A stretch of DNA of 64,000 nucleotides, taken from IMG/VR virus record IMGVR_UViG_3300003877_000001, positions 186,001-250,000 of that record. One strand, given 5' to 3'. How positions within the stretch are numbered: position 1 is the first letter of the stretch; the number at the start of each line of letters is the position of its first letter. This document shows, one piece after another, positions 1 to 7,001 of this stretch. Both the position numbers and the translations under genes were made by a program. The notes below the pieces were generated by a model that saw only the letters and a program-made list of their open reading frames with translations, was not told the DNA's origin and made no database searches. This stretch comes from a virus.

Positions 1-327
1 TATGAATACTTTAAAAAGGATGATGGTGTTTTTAATGAAAATTTCTTTCCAAGAAATCTAATACATAGTTTATCTGATTTTAAAAGGTATTGGAGTACAG
101 AAGCATTAGGAGAAGTTTTTGTACCGCCAATAGGGTCATTAACATTTGATTGCTATTTTGGTCGCACATCCAAACGTGCAATGCATCATATTGGTTTATA
201 CCTTGTTGATAATCACAAAGAAATTAAATCTGCATCGGGGAGTTATTCTGTATTTATTGAACGTGCAGGATTAAATGAACTTGAATTACTAATATTAGAA
301 AAAGCCAATAAACTTGATAATTTTTAA
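1..327 (+). CDS. Unknown protein, 3' part only
   Basis: The frame is open from the first base of the window to a TAA at 325-327, giving 108 visible residues; the start lies outside. The visible part has normal mixed composition with aromatic residues (begins YEYFKKDDGVF). I recognise no family. It is followed closely by small rightward genes. Confidence 0.7.
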   Translation, partial: YEYFKKDDGVFNENFFPRNLIHSLSDFKRYWSTEALGEVFVPPIGSLTFDCYFGRTSKRAMHHIGLYLVDNHKEIKSASGSYSVFIERAGLNELELLILEKANKLDNF

Positions 328-338
328 ATAAAAATAAT

Positions 339-407
339 ATGTTAGGACTATCAATAGATTTATTTCATACAGTTCAAGAAATACTTAATGTAGAATTTGG
401 TTTTTAA
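339..407 (+). CDS. Possible 22-aa peptide
   Basis: A short ORF begins with ATG after the A/T-rich junction (TAAATAAAAATAAT) that precedes many real starts here. It ends just before the next promoter. It could be a real peptide or only the distal end of the upstream transcript. Confidence 0.3.
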   Translation: MLGLSIDLFHTVQEILNVEFGF

Positions 408-419
408 ATATATTTGTTT

Positions 420-427
420 TACCTTTG
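420..427 (+). promoter_or_regulatory. Class A promoter -7 box
   Basis: TACCTTTG matches the Bacteroidota -7 consensus TAnnTTTG. It is followed by the A-rich leader ACACTAAAACAAAAACA and an ATG at 452. Confidence 0.65.
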
Positions 428-451
428 AATTACACTAAAACAAAAACAATT

Positions 452-655
452 ATGGATGTTTACTTAAAAGATGTGGGAGATTTTATGACAATGGTTCTTA
501 ACTCCGATACTGCAAAAGAAGTATTAAATTCACAACCACAATCTGTAAGAAGCAAACTATATGCTGGTGGTACTAAGATGAACTTTGCATACGATTACAA
601 AGCAAAGATCAAAGGATTCCTAAAGAACAAATCACTTTCATTTCAAGAATTTTAA
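452..655 (+). CDS. Small conserved-leader protein, 67 aa
   Basis: Starts MDVYLKDVGDFM. An in-frame TTG at 425 overlaps the -7 box, so the ATG at 452, directly after the shared A-rich leader, is the better start. The C-terminal half is lysine-rich (YDYKAKIKGFLKNK). No family is recognised. It is the first of a series of short genes each with its own promoter. Confidence 0.7.
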   Translation: MDVYLKDVGDFMTMVLNSDTAKEVLNSQPQSVRSKLYAGGTKMNFAYDYKAKIKGFLKNKSLSFQEF

Positions 656-698
656 ATTAATAAATGAGAAATAATTAGGAATTCTTAATTATTATTTG

Positions 699-706
699 TA
701 CCTTTA
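699..706 (+). promoter_or_regulatory. Class A promoter -7 box
   Basis: TACCTTTA, one base off TAnnTTTG, followed by the ACACTAAAACAAAAACA leader and the ATG at 730. Confidence 0.6.
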
Positions 707-729
707 CAATACACTAAAACAAAAACAAG

Positions 730-933
730 ATGGGAAAATTTAAAGTAGTATTAGAATTTCACTATGATAGTGAAGAAGATATTTCAGATTGGAATATTGA
801 TTGTGAAGTAAAAGCAGTAACAGATGCTGATAAAGCTATTGAAGTTGCACAAGCTGAACTAGAAGCTAACTCACCATACGAATTTTCATTTAATGTTTAT
901 GATGAAGATGGTGAATTTATAAAAAATTCTTAA
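730..933 (+). CDS. Small acidic protein, 67 aa
   Basis: Acidic protein with a beta-rich look (GKFKVVLEFHYDSEED at the N-terminus, then an alternating helix/strand pattern). Its own class A promoter and leader precede it and a hairpin follows it. Function unknown. Confidence 0.75.
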   Translation: MGKFKVVLEFHYDSEEDISDWNIDCEVKAVTDADKAIEVAQAELEANSPYEFSFNVYDEDGEFIKNS

Positions 934-942
934 TAAAAAATA

Positions 943-984
943 TGTACAAGTCCTTTGTTTTTAACATTGGACTTTGTACATTTG
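943..984 (+). promoter_or_regulatory. Hairpin overlapping a class A promoter
   Basis: TGTACAAGTCC (943-953) pairs with GGACTTTGTACA (969-980). The second arm runs into the -7 box TACATTTG (977-984) of the next gene. A terminator-like hairpin and a promoter therefore share sequence, an arrangement seen again at 3551-3579, 6932-6979 and 11516-11555. Confidence 0.55.
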
Positions 985-1007
985 TTATACACTAAAACAA
1001 AAACACA

Positions 1008-1235
1008 ATGAAAAAAGTATTATATTATACAGTAGAAAAAGAATTACAAGACATAGACGGTTTTGAAGAAACAACGGGTAATAAAACAATTACTTGTTAT
1101 GATATAATTGATAATAAACCTAAAATCTTTTGTGAAATTGAAACACAAAATACTGAAAATTCAGAGGTTGAAATTCAAGAATATCTTGATAATAATGGGT
1201 ATGAAGATGAAGAATTTGAATTTATAATCCTTTAA
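1008..1235 (+). CDS. Small acidic protein, 75 aa
   Basis: Starts MKKVLYYTVEKELQD and is strongly acidic in the C-terminal half. It is preceded by promoter, A-rich leader and ATG, and followed after 11 nt by the next ORF, so the two are probably co-transcribed. Function unknown. Confidence 0.75.
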   Translation: MKKVLYYTVEKELQDIDGFEETTGNKTITCYDIIDNKPKIFCEIETQNTENSEVEIQEYLDNNGYEDEEFEFIIL

Positions 1236-1246
1236 TTAAAAATATT

Positions 1247-1447
1247 ATGACACGAACATTTGAAAACACATCCTTTGGAGATGTAGAAGTACGTAACGTA
1301 ATGATAGACTTAGATGGTACTAATCTTGAAGAAGGTCTTGAAATTACAGTAGATAACGTTGAGAAACCTATTGAAGTATATGGTTACTATGACGTTGAAG
1401 AAATGACAACAGATGAACTTGAAGATTTACTTGAAGATAATTATTAA
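1247..1447 (+). CDS. Small acidic protein, 66 aa
   Basis: Starts MTRTFENTSFGDVEV and ends in an acidic helix (TTDELEDLLEDNY). The start follows the junction motif TTAAAAATATT. Probably the second gene of a pair with the upstream ORF. Not recognised. Confidence 0.7.
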   Translation: MTRTFENTSFGDVEVRNVMIDLDGTNLEEGLEITVDNVEKPIEVYGYYDVEEMTTDELEDLLEDNY

Positions 1448-1526
1448 ATAAAAATATTAGTTGGTTGGATTAAATTCTTATTACCACTAGGTATTTTAAC
1501 GTATTTTATAATAAACAATAACTTTT

Positions 1527-1534
1527 TACCTTTG
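1527..1534 (+). promoter_or_regulatory. Class A promoter -7 box
   Basis: TACCTTTG, 28 nt before the lipoprotein start at 1563; the following leader is again A-rich. Confidence 0.6.
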
Positions 1535-1562
1535 TATTAAGTATTTAAAAAAACAAAGAATT

Positions 1563-1661
1563 ATGAAAAAAGTAGTAAAAATCGTAGTAGCATTCATAGT
1601 AATAGCACTAGGTTCATGTACAACTTATGCAAGGGTAGAAACACCTACAACAAATCTTTAA
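1563..1661 (+). CDS. Tiny predicted lipoprotein, 32 aa
   Basis: Starts MKKVVKIVVAFIVIALGSC: basic N-terminus, hydrophobic stretch and a lipobox (ALGSC) with the acylated Cys at residue 19, leaving only 13 residues after it. Its own promoter and a following terminator support it as a real gene. It would be anchored in a host membrane. Several other short lipoproteins lie between 17 and 35 kb. Confidence 0.7.
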   Translation: MKKVVKIVVAFIVIALGSCTTYARVETPTTNL

Positions 1662-1685
1662 TTAAAAATAATAACCATCTGAATT

Positions 1686-1713
1686 AAAACCTAGCAGAAA
1701 TGTTAGGTTTTTT
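1686..1713 (+). terminator. Intrinsic terminator
   Basis: AAAACCTA (1686-1693) pairs with TAGGTTTT (1704-1711), followed by a T run. Confidence 0.7.
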
Positions 1714-1795
1714 ATTTAAAATGCTAATAGGTTTAGATTAGAATACATTAATAGAATATTAAATGATTAATCTTTAATTAAAAATATTATCTAAA

Positions 1796-1829
1796 AAAAA
1801 AGGTTACAGAAATGTAATCTTTTTTTTTG
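1796..1829 (+). terminator. Second terminator before the next promoter
   Basis: AAAGGTTACA pairs with TGTAATCTTT around a GAAA loop (1809-1812), followed by a long T run. Confidence 0.65.
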
Positions 1830-1856
1830 TATTGTCAAATATTAGTTTTATCTTTG
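1827..1856 (+). promoter_or_regulatory. Class A promoter (-33 and -7)
   Basis: TTG (1827-1829), 19 nt, then TATCTTTG (1849-1856): a full match to the Flavobacterium-type TTG-N19-TAnnTTTG. The motif TTGTCAAATA upstream of the box recurs before the 10310 gene. Confidence 0.65.
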
Positions 1857-1909
1857 TTGTGTAGATGTTACTTATAGCCTACATATATTTCACACTAAAC
1901 AAAAACAAT

Positions 1910-2641
1910 ATGCGAATATCCTTTAAATTAGGTAATACTCTTCAAGTATTTAGATTAGGTAAAACTTCGAATGGTAAGATTAGTCAAGGTAAAGCTAAAA
2001 TACTCCAAACTTATATATTTTCAGTTGAGCAATTTAACTATGTTAAAAATTCTTTAGATAAGAAAACAAAAACTAGTTTCAAAGACTTTTTTGCATTAGA
2101 TGCTGCAAACTGTTTAGATTGTCCTTTTAGTTCGAATAGTGGTAATAGTAAATGTTATACTCATAAGTTTTTCCAGTATAGTGGTTTTGTTATGATGTTA
2201 AAATCTATTGTAAAGGAATTTGATACTATAGATAACGTCCCTGAATACTCAATTGATTTAGGTTTAAAAATCTTAAACATTGCAGAAAATGTTTATGTTA
2301 GGTTTGGCTCGTATGGTGAACCAACAATGCACCCAATTGAATTAGTCCAAGGCGTTGCAAATGTAGGTAATTCATGGACAGGGTACACTCACCAATATGT
2401 TCGTAAACCTGAATATAATAATTGGTTTATGGCTTCAACACATAACCAATTGCAAGCTAATACAGCTAGTGAAAAATTTGGTTTTAGGTCATTCATAGTA
2501 GTAAGAGATAACAACAATGTCCAAGGTGTTATATGTCCAGCATCAAACGAAAGCAAAGCAGATACCAATTGTTCTGATTGTGGGTTATGTTCAGGAGTTA
2601 TCGGTAAAGGTAAAAAAGATGTTGTTATCTTAGAACATTAG
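1910..2641 (+). CDS. Phage protein with two Cys clusters, 243 aa
   Basis: The ORF extends up to 1865, but the ATG at 1910 directly follows the A-rich leader CACTAAACAAAAACA and is chosen. Two Cys clusters stand out: CLDCPFSS...CYTHK near residue 83 and a C-terminal set CPAS...CSDCGLCSG. The middle contains VRFGSYGEPTMHP. The Cys pattern suggests a zinc or iron-sulfur site. I do not recognise the family with confidence; it resembles phage conserved hypotheticals of unknown role. A terminator follows it. Confidence 0.7.
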   Translation: MRISFKLGNTLQVFRLGKTSNGKISQGKAKILQTYIFSVEQFNYVKNSLDKKTKTSFKDFFALDAANCLDCPFSSNSGNSKCYTHKFFQYSGFVMMLKSIVKEFDTIDNVPEYSIDLGLKILNIAENVYVRFGSYGEPTMHPIELVQGVANVGNSWTGYTHQYVRKPEYNNWFMASTHNQLQANTASEKFGFRSFIVVRDNNNVQGVICPASNESKADTNCSDCGLCSGVIGKGKKDVVILEH

Positions 2642-2657
2642 TACAATGTTCATTTAG

Positions 2658-2690
2658 AATATCCTAAACTTTCTAATTTAGGATATTATT
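2658..2690 (+). terminator. Terminator with an 11-bp stem
   Basis: AATATCCTAAA (2658-2668) pairs perfectly with TTTAGGATATT (2677-2687), then a T-rich stretch. The arms contain the TAGGAT/ATCCTA element found in class B promoters. Confidence 0.7.
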
Positions 2691-2733
2691 TAAACTTTTA
2701 TTTATAAAATTAGGAATTGTAAATATCTTAATG

Positions 2734-2741
2734 TATTTTAG
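2734..2741 (+). promoter_or_regulatory. Class A-like promoter of the sigma gene
   Basis: TATTTTAG resembles TAnnTTTG; upstream TTGTAAATA resembles the TTGTCAAATA of other class A promoters. The A-rich leader AAAACAAAACAAAAACA leads to the ATG at 2762. The sigma gene thus looks host-driven, not driven by class B. Confidence 0.5.
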
Positions 2742-2761
2742 TAAAACAAAACAAAAACAAG

Positions 2762-3289
2762 ATGGAAAGATTTAATAAAATTTATGAAAATAACCATAGG
2801 ATAGTCTTAGGTTATGTTGCTCAAAAGCTAAATGATTATACATTAGCAGAAGAAATAACCAATGATGTATTCATTAAACTTAGCAAATGTTTAGATTCAT
2901 TCAATGAAGATAAAGCCTCTATGCGAACATGGATCATGACCTTTGCAAAAAATGCTGTTATTGACCAATATAGAAAACGTAATTTGAAAACAATATCTTT
3001 AAATAAAGATTCTGTGGATGGGGAAAACAAATCAATGACCTTGGAGAATAGGATTGTATGTGATATACCAACACCTTACGAAGCATTGAGTTCAAAAGAA
3101 ACTATGTTCAACTTAGATAATGCAATTGCAAATCTAAGTAAGACGGATTTCGATGTTGCTTATTATTTCTTTAAAGAAGAGTTATCTTACGAAGAAATAT
3201 CTAAAACAATGAATATTTCATTAGGTACTGTAAAAGGTAAAATATCGAGAGCAAGAAAATCATTACAAGCTAAATTAGTACACATATAA
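2762..3289 (+). CDS. ECF-type RNA polymerase sigma factor, 175 aa
   Basis: Size and sequence fit an extracytoplasmic-function (group 4) sigma-70 factor. Sigma region 2 spans about residues 5-75 (LAEEITNDVFIKL, then MRTWIMTFAKNAVIDQYRKR, which matches the region 2.3/2.4 helix). Region 4 spans about 120-172 with a helix-turn-helix (LSYEEISKTMNISLGTVKGK). No long N-terminal or region 1 or 3 sequence is present. Such factors direct RNA polymerase to -35 AAC/-10 CGT-type promoters. The window has about 19 promoters of that form (TGTAAC-N17-CGTATAA), so this factor is the best candidate for reading them; that link is inferred. No anti-sigma gene is obvious next to it. It has its own host-type promoter. 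Confidence 0.9.
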   Translation: MERFNKIYENNHRIVLGYVAQKLNDYTLAEEITNDVFIKLSKCLDSFNEDKASMRTWIMTFAKNAVIDQYRKRNLKTISLNKDSVDGENKSMTLENRIVCDIPTPYEALSSKETMFNLDNAIANLSKTDFDVAYYFFKEELSYEEISKTMNISLGTVKGKISRARKSLQAKLVHI

Positions 3290-3306
3290 TTTAAATTAAA
3301 AATATC

Positions 3307-3531
3307 ATGACAGATTTTATGACAATAACTCAAGTAGTTGATGCAGCTAGAAATGATGTAAATAATCATATTGCCAATGGTACATTTAAGAAAGAAGGTG
3401 AAGATTGTGAAGACAATGAAGAGAACATCTATACAATTGATGCTCTTTATGCACAATGGGCAGAGAATGAAGAAGCTGCATCTAATGCAATTAGTACAAT
3501 GTTCGAAGAAGAATTTTCAGAATATATGTAA
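3307..3531 (+). CDS. Small acidic protein, 74 aa
   Basis: Starts 17 nt after the sigma gene at a junction-motif ATG. Mostly helical and acidic (EDCEDNEENIYTIDALYAQW). The position would suit an anti-sigma partner, but nothing in the sequence shows that. Function unknown. Confidence 0.7.
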   Translation: MTDFMTITQVVDAARNDVNNHIANGTFKKEGEDCEDNEENIYTIDALYAQWAENEEAASNAISTMFEEEFSEYM

Positions 3532-3550
3532 AATAAATTAAATATAATTA

Positions 3551-3579
3551 GGATATGTCAAATATCCTTTTTATATTTG
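3551..3579 (+). promoter_or_regulatory. Hairpin terminator overlapping a class A promoter
   Basis: GGATAT-GTCAA-ATATCC followed by TTTTT forms a terminator; the T run leads straight into the -7 box T-ATA-TTTG (3572-3579) of the next gene. Confidence 0.55.
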
Positions 3580-3602
3580 TAGTACACAAAAACAAAAACA
3601 TT

Positions 3603-3830
3603 ATGTCTAATAAAAGAACAATAGTAGAATCGGAAGAAGGTAAGAATCTATTACTCCATGCAGTTATCAATCAGTTAGAAACCGATTTTGATGATAATGA
3701 GTTTGATGCAATAGATGAACTCATTACTAAGCTAATGGAGAACATGGATAATCATGAGATACTTTATAATTATCTTAGTGATTCAGCACAACAAAACTGG
3801 ATGGAAGGTAAAACAACTATAAGATTTTAA
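3603..3830 (+). CDS. Small acidic helical protein, 75 aa
   Basis: An in-frame ATG at 3555 lies inside the promoter, so the ATG at 3603, after the A-rich leader, is chosen (MSNKRTIVESEEGKN). Acidic and helical (DDNEFDAIDELITKLMENM). Function unknown. Confidence 0.7.
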   Translation: MSNKRTIVESEEGKNLLLHAVINQLETDFDDNEFDAIDELITKLMENMDNHEILYNYLSDSAQQNWMEGKTTIRF

Positions 3831-3840
3831 TTAAAAAATT

Positions 3841-4089
3841 ATGGAATTTTATAAAACAACTGAAAAACTTTCTGATATTGTACAACCAAGTCAAGTTGTA
3901 TATGTTCCTGAAAATGCAGAAGATAATGATGATGTATTCTCAAAGCAAGATTTTCTTGATTTATGTAAAGGTGATAAATATATTGCACAAATCGTTTTAG
4001 ACCTTTGTGAATGGCAATCGCCTTATACTGTTATTGATGAATTGATAAGAGAAGAAGAGTTTGAAGAAAATCAATTTAATTTATTTTAA
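3841..4089 (+). CDS. Small acidic protein, 82 aa
   Basis: Starts MEFYKTTEKLSDIVQ, 10 nt after the previous gene at a junction-motif ATG, so probably co-transcribed with it. The C-terminus is acidic and ends EENQFNLF. Not recognised. Confidence 0.7.
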   Translation: MEFYKTTEKLSDIVQPSQVVYVPENAEDNDDVFSKQDFLDLCKGDKYIAQIVLDLCEWQSPYTVIDELIREEEFEENQFNLF

Positions 4090-4099
4090 ATTAAAAATC

Positions 4100-4194
4100 A
4101 TGGATTTATTTGATAACCCCGAAGCATTATCTAACAATGTCCAAGATGTTCTTATGCATTTGAGGATGAACTTAATAATTTAGTACAAACTTAG
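4100..4194 (+). pseudogene. Small ORF with a 1-nt frameshift
   Basis: ATG at 4100 gives MDLFDNPEALSNNVQDVL and then stops at 4183 in a poor-looking tail. Adding one base near 4152 restores YAFEDELNNLVQT ending at 4194, which reads like natural coding sequence. Either a decayed gene or a single-base sequencing error. Confidence 0.45.
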
Positions 4195-4243
4195 AAGGCT
4201 TATTTGCTATATTTAGTGTTAGGCTTTCGTTAATTTTTGAAAT

Positions 4244-4465
4244 ATGGAAATAGATAAATCAAAACAAATTAAATCATTATTTGAAACTTATTTTGATGGT
4301 TGTTACGGAGTAGATGCACAACCAAACACTTCTAATACTTATGAAATGGGTATTTGTAAATTAGATTATGATGAAAAATCTAATATGTTAGATGTGCATT
4401 TACGTAGACCCGGATTGCTAATAGGTGAAGCAGGCTTTATAATAAATAAAGAATTGAATAAATAA
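4244..4465 (+). CDS. Small protein with a KH-like GxxG end, 73 aa
   Basis: The C-terminal third reads LRRPGLLIGEAGFIINKEL, which resembles the hydrophobic strand plus GxxG loop (GEAG) of RNA-binding KH domains such as ribosomal S3. A full KH domain would continue further, and here the ORF ends straight into a tandem repeat, so it may be truncated. The KH call rests on one motif and is tentative. Confidence 0.5.
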   Translation: MEIDKSKQIKSLFETYFDGCYGVDAQPNTSNTYEMGICKLDYDEKSNMLDVHLRRPGLLIGEAGFIINKELNK

Positions 4466-4521
4466 GAAAATGGATTTAATAAATAAGAAAATGGATTTAA
4501 TAAATAAGAAAATGGATTTAA
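4457..4521 (+). repeat. 21-bp tandem repeat carrying start codons
   Basis: Two full copies of a 21-bp unit (4470-4490, 4491-4511) flanked by partial copies. Each unit contains ATGGATTTAATAAATAAG, and 21 is a multiple of 3, so successive ATGs (4470, 4491, 4512) are in one frame. Confidence 0.85.
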
Positions 4522-4736
4522 ATACTATTATTGAAAAATACGAAAAATCAGACCCAAAGATGGATTTTCTGTTATGGTTCACTCAAAATTACAAATCTAT
4601 CAAAGAAACACAAACTAAGGCATTAAATATAGCCGATGTTAGCAAATCGTTTACTGCGGAAGAAGTAGGAAATATGTTAGCAACAAAGTTTAGTACGATA
4701 GAAGAAGCAATACACTATTTTGATACAATAGATTAG
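4470..4736 (+). CDS. Unknown helical protein with repeated starts
   Basis: Three in-frame ATGs come from the tandem repeat, giving products of 88, 81 or 74 aa; the core is MDLNTIIEKYEKSDPKMDF onward. The rest is helical with a phage/bacterial hypothetical look. It sits in a short segment (4.2-5.4 kb) whose intergenic sequences differ from the rest and resemble cassette junctions. Confidence 0.6.
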   Translation: MDLINKKMDLINKKMDLNTIIEKYEKSDPKMDFLLWFTQNYKSIKETQTKALNIADVSKSFTAEEVGNMLATKFSTIEEAIHYFDTID

Positions 4737-4795
4737 CAGTATATATTTGCTAACGTTGAGTGTAAACACAGTTTAATAACGATTAAATAAAACAG

Positions 4796-5047
4796 ATGAC
4801 AGATAAAGATATAAAAAAGCAATACATTAAAGAGTTTGGGTATAGTTCTTTTAATAAATACAATAATACGGACTATTCTAAATGGTTAGAATGCCAATTG
4901 ATTTCAGCACTAAATGAAGTTATTAAATTGGGTTTACATAGTGTTAGCCAACGAAGTGAACTGGTTTGCGAACACAATTATGTTTATAAAATATTGTATG
5001 ACCATACAGCAGCAGACGTTTGTACTAAATGTGGAAACATTAATTGA
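4796..5047 (+). CDS. Small protein with a C-terminal zinc-like motif, 83 aa
   Basis: The C-terminus has C-EHNY...DVCTKCGN: Cys/His then CxxC near the end, a possible zinc site. The N-terminus is basic and helical. The preceding spacer (TTTGCTAACGTTGAGTG) differs from usual phage junctions here. Function unknown. Confidence 0.6.
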   Translation: MTDKDIKKQYIKEFGYSSFNKYNNTDYSKWLECQLISALNEVIKLGLHSVSQRSELVCEHNYVYKILYDHTAADVCTKCGNIN

Positions 5048-5048
5048 T

Positions 5049-5192
5049 ATGAAATTTGAAGTAGATTGTAAAAGTAAAATAAAATCATTTTCTATAATTA
5101 CTAAAAAAATGGAAATGATAATTAGATATTGGGGTGGATTAAATTTTGATATTGTGAGAGCATATAATACACCTAACCCTAATGCCACATAA
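5049..5192 (+). CDS. Small protein, 47 aa
   Basis: ATG at 5049 just after the previous stop (MKFEVDCKSKIKSFS), stop at 5192 inside CCACATAACGG. Reading with a longer frame from 4914 would overlap the upstream gene and is not preferred. Function unknown. Confidence 0.45.
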   Translation: MKFEVDCKSKIKSFSIITKKMEMIIRYWGGLNFDIVRAYNTPNPNAT

Positions 5193-5247
5193 CGGATAGC
5201 AATATGAATAGTAAAATTACGATTTATTAAATTAAAACTTATATAAA

Positions 5248-5385
5248 ATGACAAATGTAGAAAAATTAACACAGTTAGGAATAATAGGCGATGTTAGACA
5301 ATGCTTGGGTGCAGATGATGAAAATGACACATCAGTAGATGATAGAATAAATACAATGAGTAATTCAGGCTTAGTTAAGGCTTGA
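5248..5385 (+). CDS. Small acidic protein, 45 aa
   Basis: Starts MTNVEKLTQLGIIGDVRQCLG after the spacer ATAACGGATAGCAATATG...ATTACG, a junction that also occurs at about 40200-40240. Likely a cassette gene of unknown role. Confidence 0.5.
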   Translation: MTNVEKLTQLGIIGDVRQCLGADDENDTSVDDRINTMSNSGLVKA

Positions 5386-5398
5386 TATAAAGAATTTA

Positions 5399-5428
5399 TG
5401 TAACCTTTAGGGTGTCCTAAACGTATAA
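5399..5428 (+). promoter_or_regulatory. Class B (ECF-type) promoter with palindrome
   Basis: TGTAAC (5399-5404), 17 nt, CGTATAA (5422-5428). The spacer is a variant of the TTTAGGATGTCCTAAA palindrome. Serves the 5482 gene. Confidence 0.75.
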
Positions 5429-5481
5429 CTAAAAGAATAATATTGAAACAAGTAAAAATAAATTTTTAAGGCATTAAAATT

Positions 5482-5967
5482 ATGGGATATACACATTATT
5501 GGACTTCGAAAGTAGTAAGCGAAGATAAGTTTAAAAAGTTTGCAGCTACTTGTAAGAAATTATATAAAGCATTACCAGATACTAGCGAAACTGCTAGTGG
5601 TTGTTATTCAGATGATGAAATAGTAATTTGTGGTGGTAATGGGAAAGGAAAACCATTGTTCAGAAATGATGAAGTTTGGTTTAACGGAGATGATAAAAGA
5701 GGTCTTGAAGCTTTTTGTATCGAACTAGAGGATAAAGATTATAATTCTTGTAAAACAGAAAGAAAACCCTATGACTTACTAGTTGTAGCCTGCTTAATTG
5801 CAGCACATGAAATTTTAGGGTATGAAATTACAAGTGATGGAGATTTTGAAGATTGGAAACTAGCAATAAATTATTATCTTCGTACATTATATACTAAGAT
5901 GCCAAACGATGAAGCAATTAAATTAATTTTACCAGAATTCATATATAAAGAATATTGTAACCTTTAG
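5482..5967 (+). CDS. Conserved phage protein beginning MGYTHYW, 161 aa
   Basis: The N-terminal MGYTHYW signature followed by a helical body and CYSDDEIVICGGNGKGKPLF matches a family of phage and bacterial hypothetical proteins that I know only by this start motif; no activity is assigned. It is driven by the class B promoter 53 nt upstream. Its last codons contain the -35 box of the next class B promoter. Confidence 0.75.
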   Translation: MGYTHYWTSKVVSEDKFKKFAATCKKLYKALPDTSETASGCYSDDEIVICGGNGKGKPLFRNDEVWFNGDDKRGLEAFCIELEDKDYNSCKTERKPYDLLVVACLIAAHEILGYEITSDGDFEDWKLAINYYLRTLYTKMPNDEAIKLILPEFIYKEYCNL

Positions 5968-5985
5968 GATGTCCTAAACGTATAA
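5956..5985 (+). promoter_or_regulatory. Class B promoter with palindrome
   Basis: TGTAAC (5956-5961), N17, CGTATAA (5979-5985); the spacer contains TTTAGGATGTCCTAAA. The -35 box overlaps the end of the upstream gene. Confidence 0.75.
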
Positions 5986-6014
5986 GTAAAAAACAAAGAC
6001 TAAAAGAAATTATT

Positions 6015-6308
6015 ATGGAACTAAAACATATTATTGATTATCGTTCTATTCACAATATTCTGATAGAGCCAATGAATCAAAAGGAATTAGCTGACAATGT
6101 ACGTAAAGATGGTAGTGTTCAAGCTAAAGTTCTAGTATCATTTGAAAGTATTCTAGCAAATAATATTGATGACTTAAATGATGACGTATCCGAAAAGATT
6201 ACTGGCTCTATCTCAGGATTAACAGATATCAGCTATTCAGTTGCAGGTAGAACAACTAATAACGAATTAATTCTGAAAGTAACAGGAGTACCTGAACTGG
6301 AAGACTAA
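6015..6308 (+). CDS. Unknown protein, 97 aa
   Basis: Starts MELKHIIDYRSIHNILIEP. The C-terminal half alternates strands (ISYSVAGRTTNNELILKV). It has its own class B promoter and a terminator about 110 nt downstream. Function unknown. Confidence 0.7.
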   Translation: MELKHIIDYRSIHNILIEPMNQKELADNVRKDGSVQAKVLVSFESILANNIDDLNDDVSEKITGSISGLTDISYSVAGRTTNNELILKVTGVPELED

Positions 6309-6442
6309 CAATGTCCAGCTTGACTAGCTGGTAAAATATTTAAGAATACTTTTCTAGGGGAAGGACTAATCAATGTCCATTCGTAGTACCCTAAGAATTG
6401 TTTTTGTTTAAAATCGGGGGAGAGGTGTCTCCCCCATATTTT
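6309..6442 (+). terminator. Non-coding tail and strong terminator
   Basis: GGGGGAGA-GGTG-TCTCCCCC (6416-6435) followed by a T run is a clear intrinsic terminator. Upstream, CCAGCT-TGACT-AGCTGG forms a small hairpin near 6315-6331. No ORF is seen in 6309-6415. Confidence 0.75.
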
Positions 6443-6454
6443 TTTCACAATGTA

Positions 6455-6483
6455 CGTAACCTTATTCATTTATATACGTATAT
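6455..6483 (+). promoter_or_regulatory. Class B promoter, 16-nt spacer
   Basis: CGTAAC (6455-6460), N16, CGTATA (6477-6482), without the palindrome. It precedes the 6508 gene, whose leader also carries ACACAAAACAAAAACA. Confidence 0.6.
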
Positions 6484-6507
6484 ACTATTACACAAAACAA
6501 AAACATT

Positions 6508-6921
6508 ATGAATTTTGAATTAAGAAAAATTAAGTACTTCGATGCAATGTCCAAAGAAACTCCTTGCTTTACAGCAGAGATATGGGAGAATGGTAAACAC
6601 GTAGCTGACGTTGAGAACGATGGTCATGGTGGTGGTAATATGGTACACAACATACATGGTGTTAATACCTATAAAGACGTAGCTAAGTTCGACAATATGG
6701 ACGTTGAAGCAAATATATTTGGTATGGTATGGGAAGACTTTGATGTGAAGAGATTACAAACTAAAAATTGGGTTTTGAAAAAAGATGATAAAATATATAC
6801 CGCTAAATTTCCAATGTCTGTTTCAAAAATAAAGAAACATAGTGATTTTGAAAATTGGAAACAAACTCAAATTGCTAACCATATTAGTCATGGATATCAA
6901 GTCTTAAACCGAAATCTTTAA
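6508..6921 (+). CDS. Unknown phage protein, 137 aa
   Basis: Starts MNFELRKIKYFDAMSKETPC. The segment DVENDGHGGGNMVHNIHG (near residues 35-52) is Gly/His-rich and could be a loop or metal site. No family recognised. The start follows an A-rich leader. Confidence 0.7.
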   Translation: MNFELRKIKYFDAMSKETPCFTAEIWENGKHVADVENDGHGGGNMVHNIHGVNTYKDVAKFDNMDVEANIFGMVWEDFDVKRLQTKNWVLKKDDKIYTAKFPMSVSKIKKHSDFENWKQTQIANHISHGYQVLNRNL

Positions 6922-6931
6922 TTAAAAATAA

Positions 6932-6979
6932 AATAAATCACATTCCATTTGGATTTGTGATTTATTCTTTTTACCTTTG
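6932..6979 (+). promoter_or_regulatory. Terminator and class A promoter in tandem
   Basis: AATAAATCACA (6932-6942) pairs with TGTGATTTATT (6956-6966), followed by CTTTTT; the T run leads directly into TACCTTTG (6972-6979), the -7 box for the 7002 gene. Confidence 0.65.
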
Positions 6980-7001
6980 AATTACACTAAACAAAAACAT
7001 T

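Noticed and set aside
425-451. Upstream TTG start for the 452 gene
   Set aside because: It overlaps the -7 box and the conserved leader; ATG 452 fits the pattern of the neighbouring genes.
3307-3531. Anti-sigma factor call for the gene after the sigma factor
   Set aside because: Position alone suggests it; there is no membrane helix, zinc motif or recognised domain.
3555-3602. Upstream ATG for the 3603 gene
   Set aside because: It lies in the terminator/promoter overlap and would precede transcription start.
5399-5428. TTTAGGATGTCCTAAA as an RNA terminator hairpin
   Set aside because: At these sites it lies between promoter boxes at fixed spacing and is upstream of the transcription start, so a DNA operator fits better.
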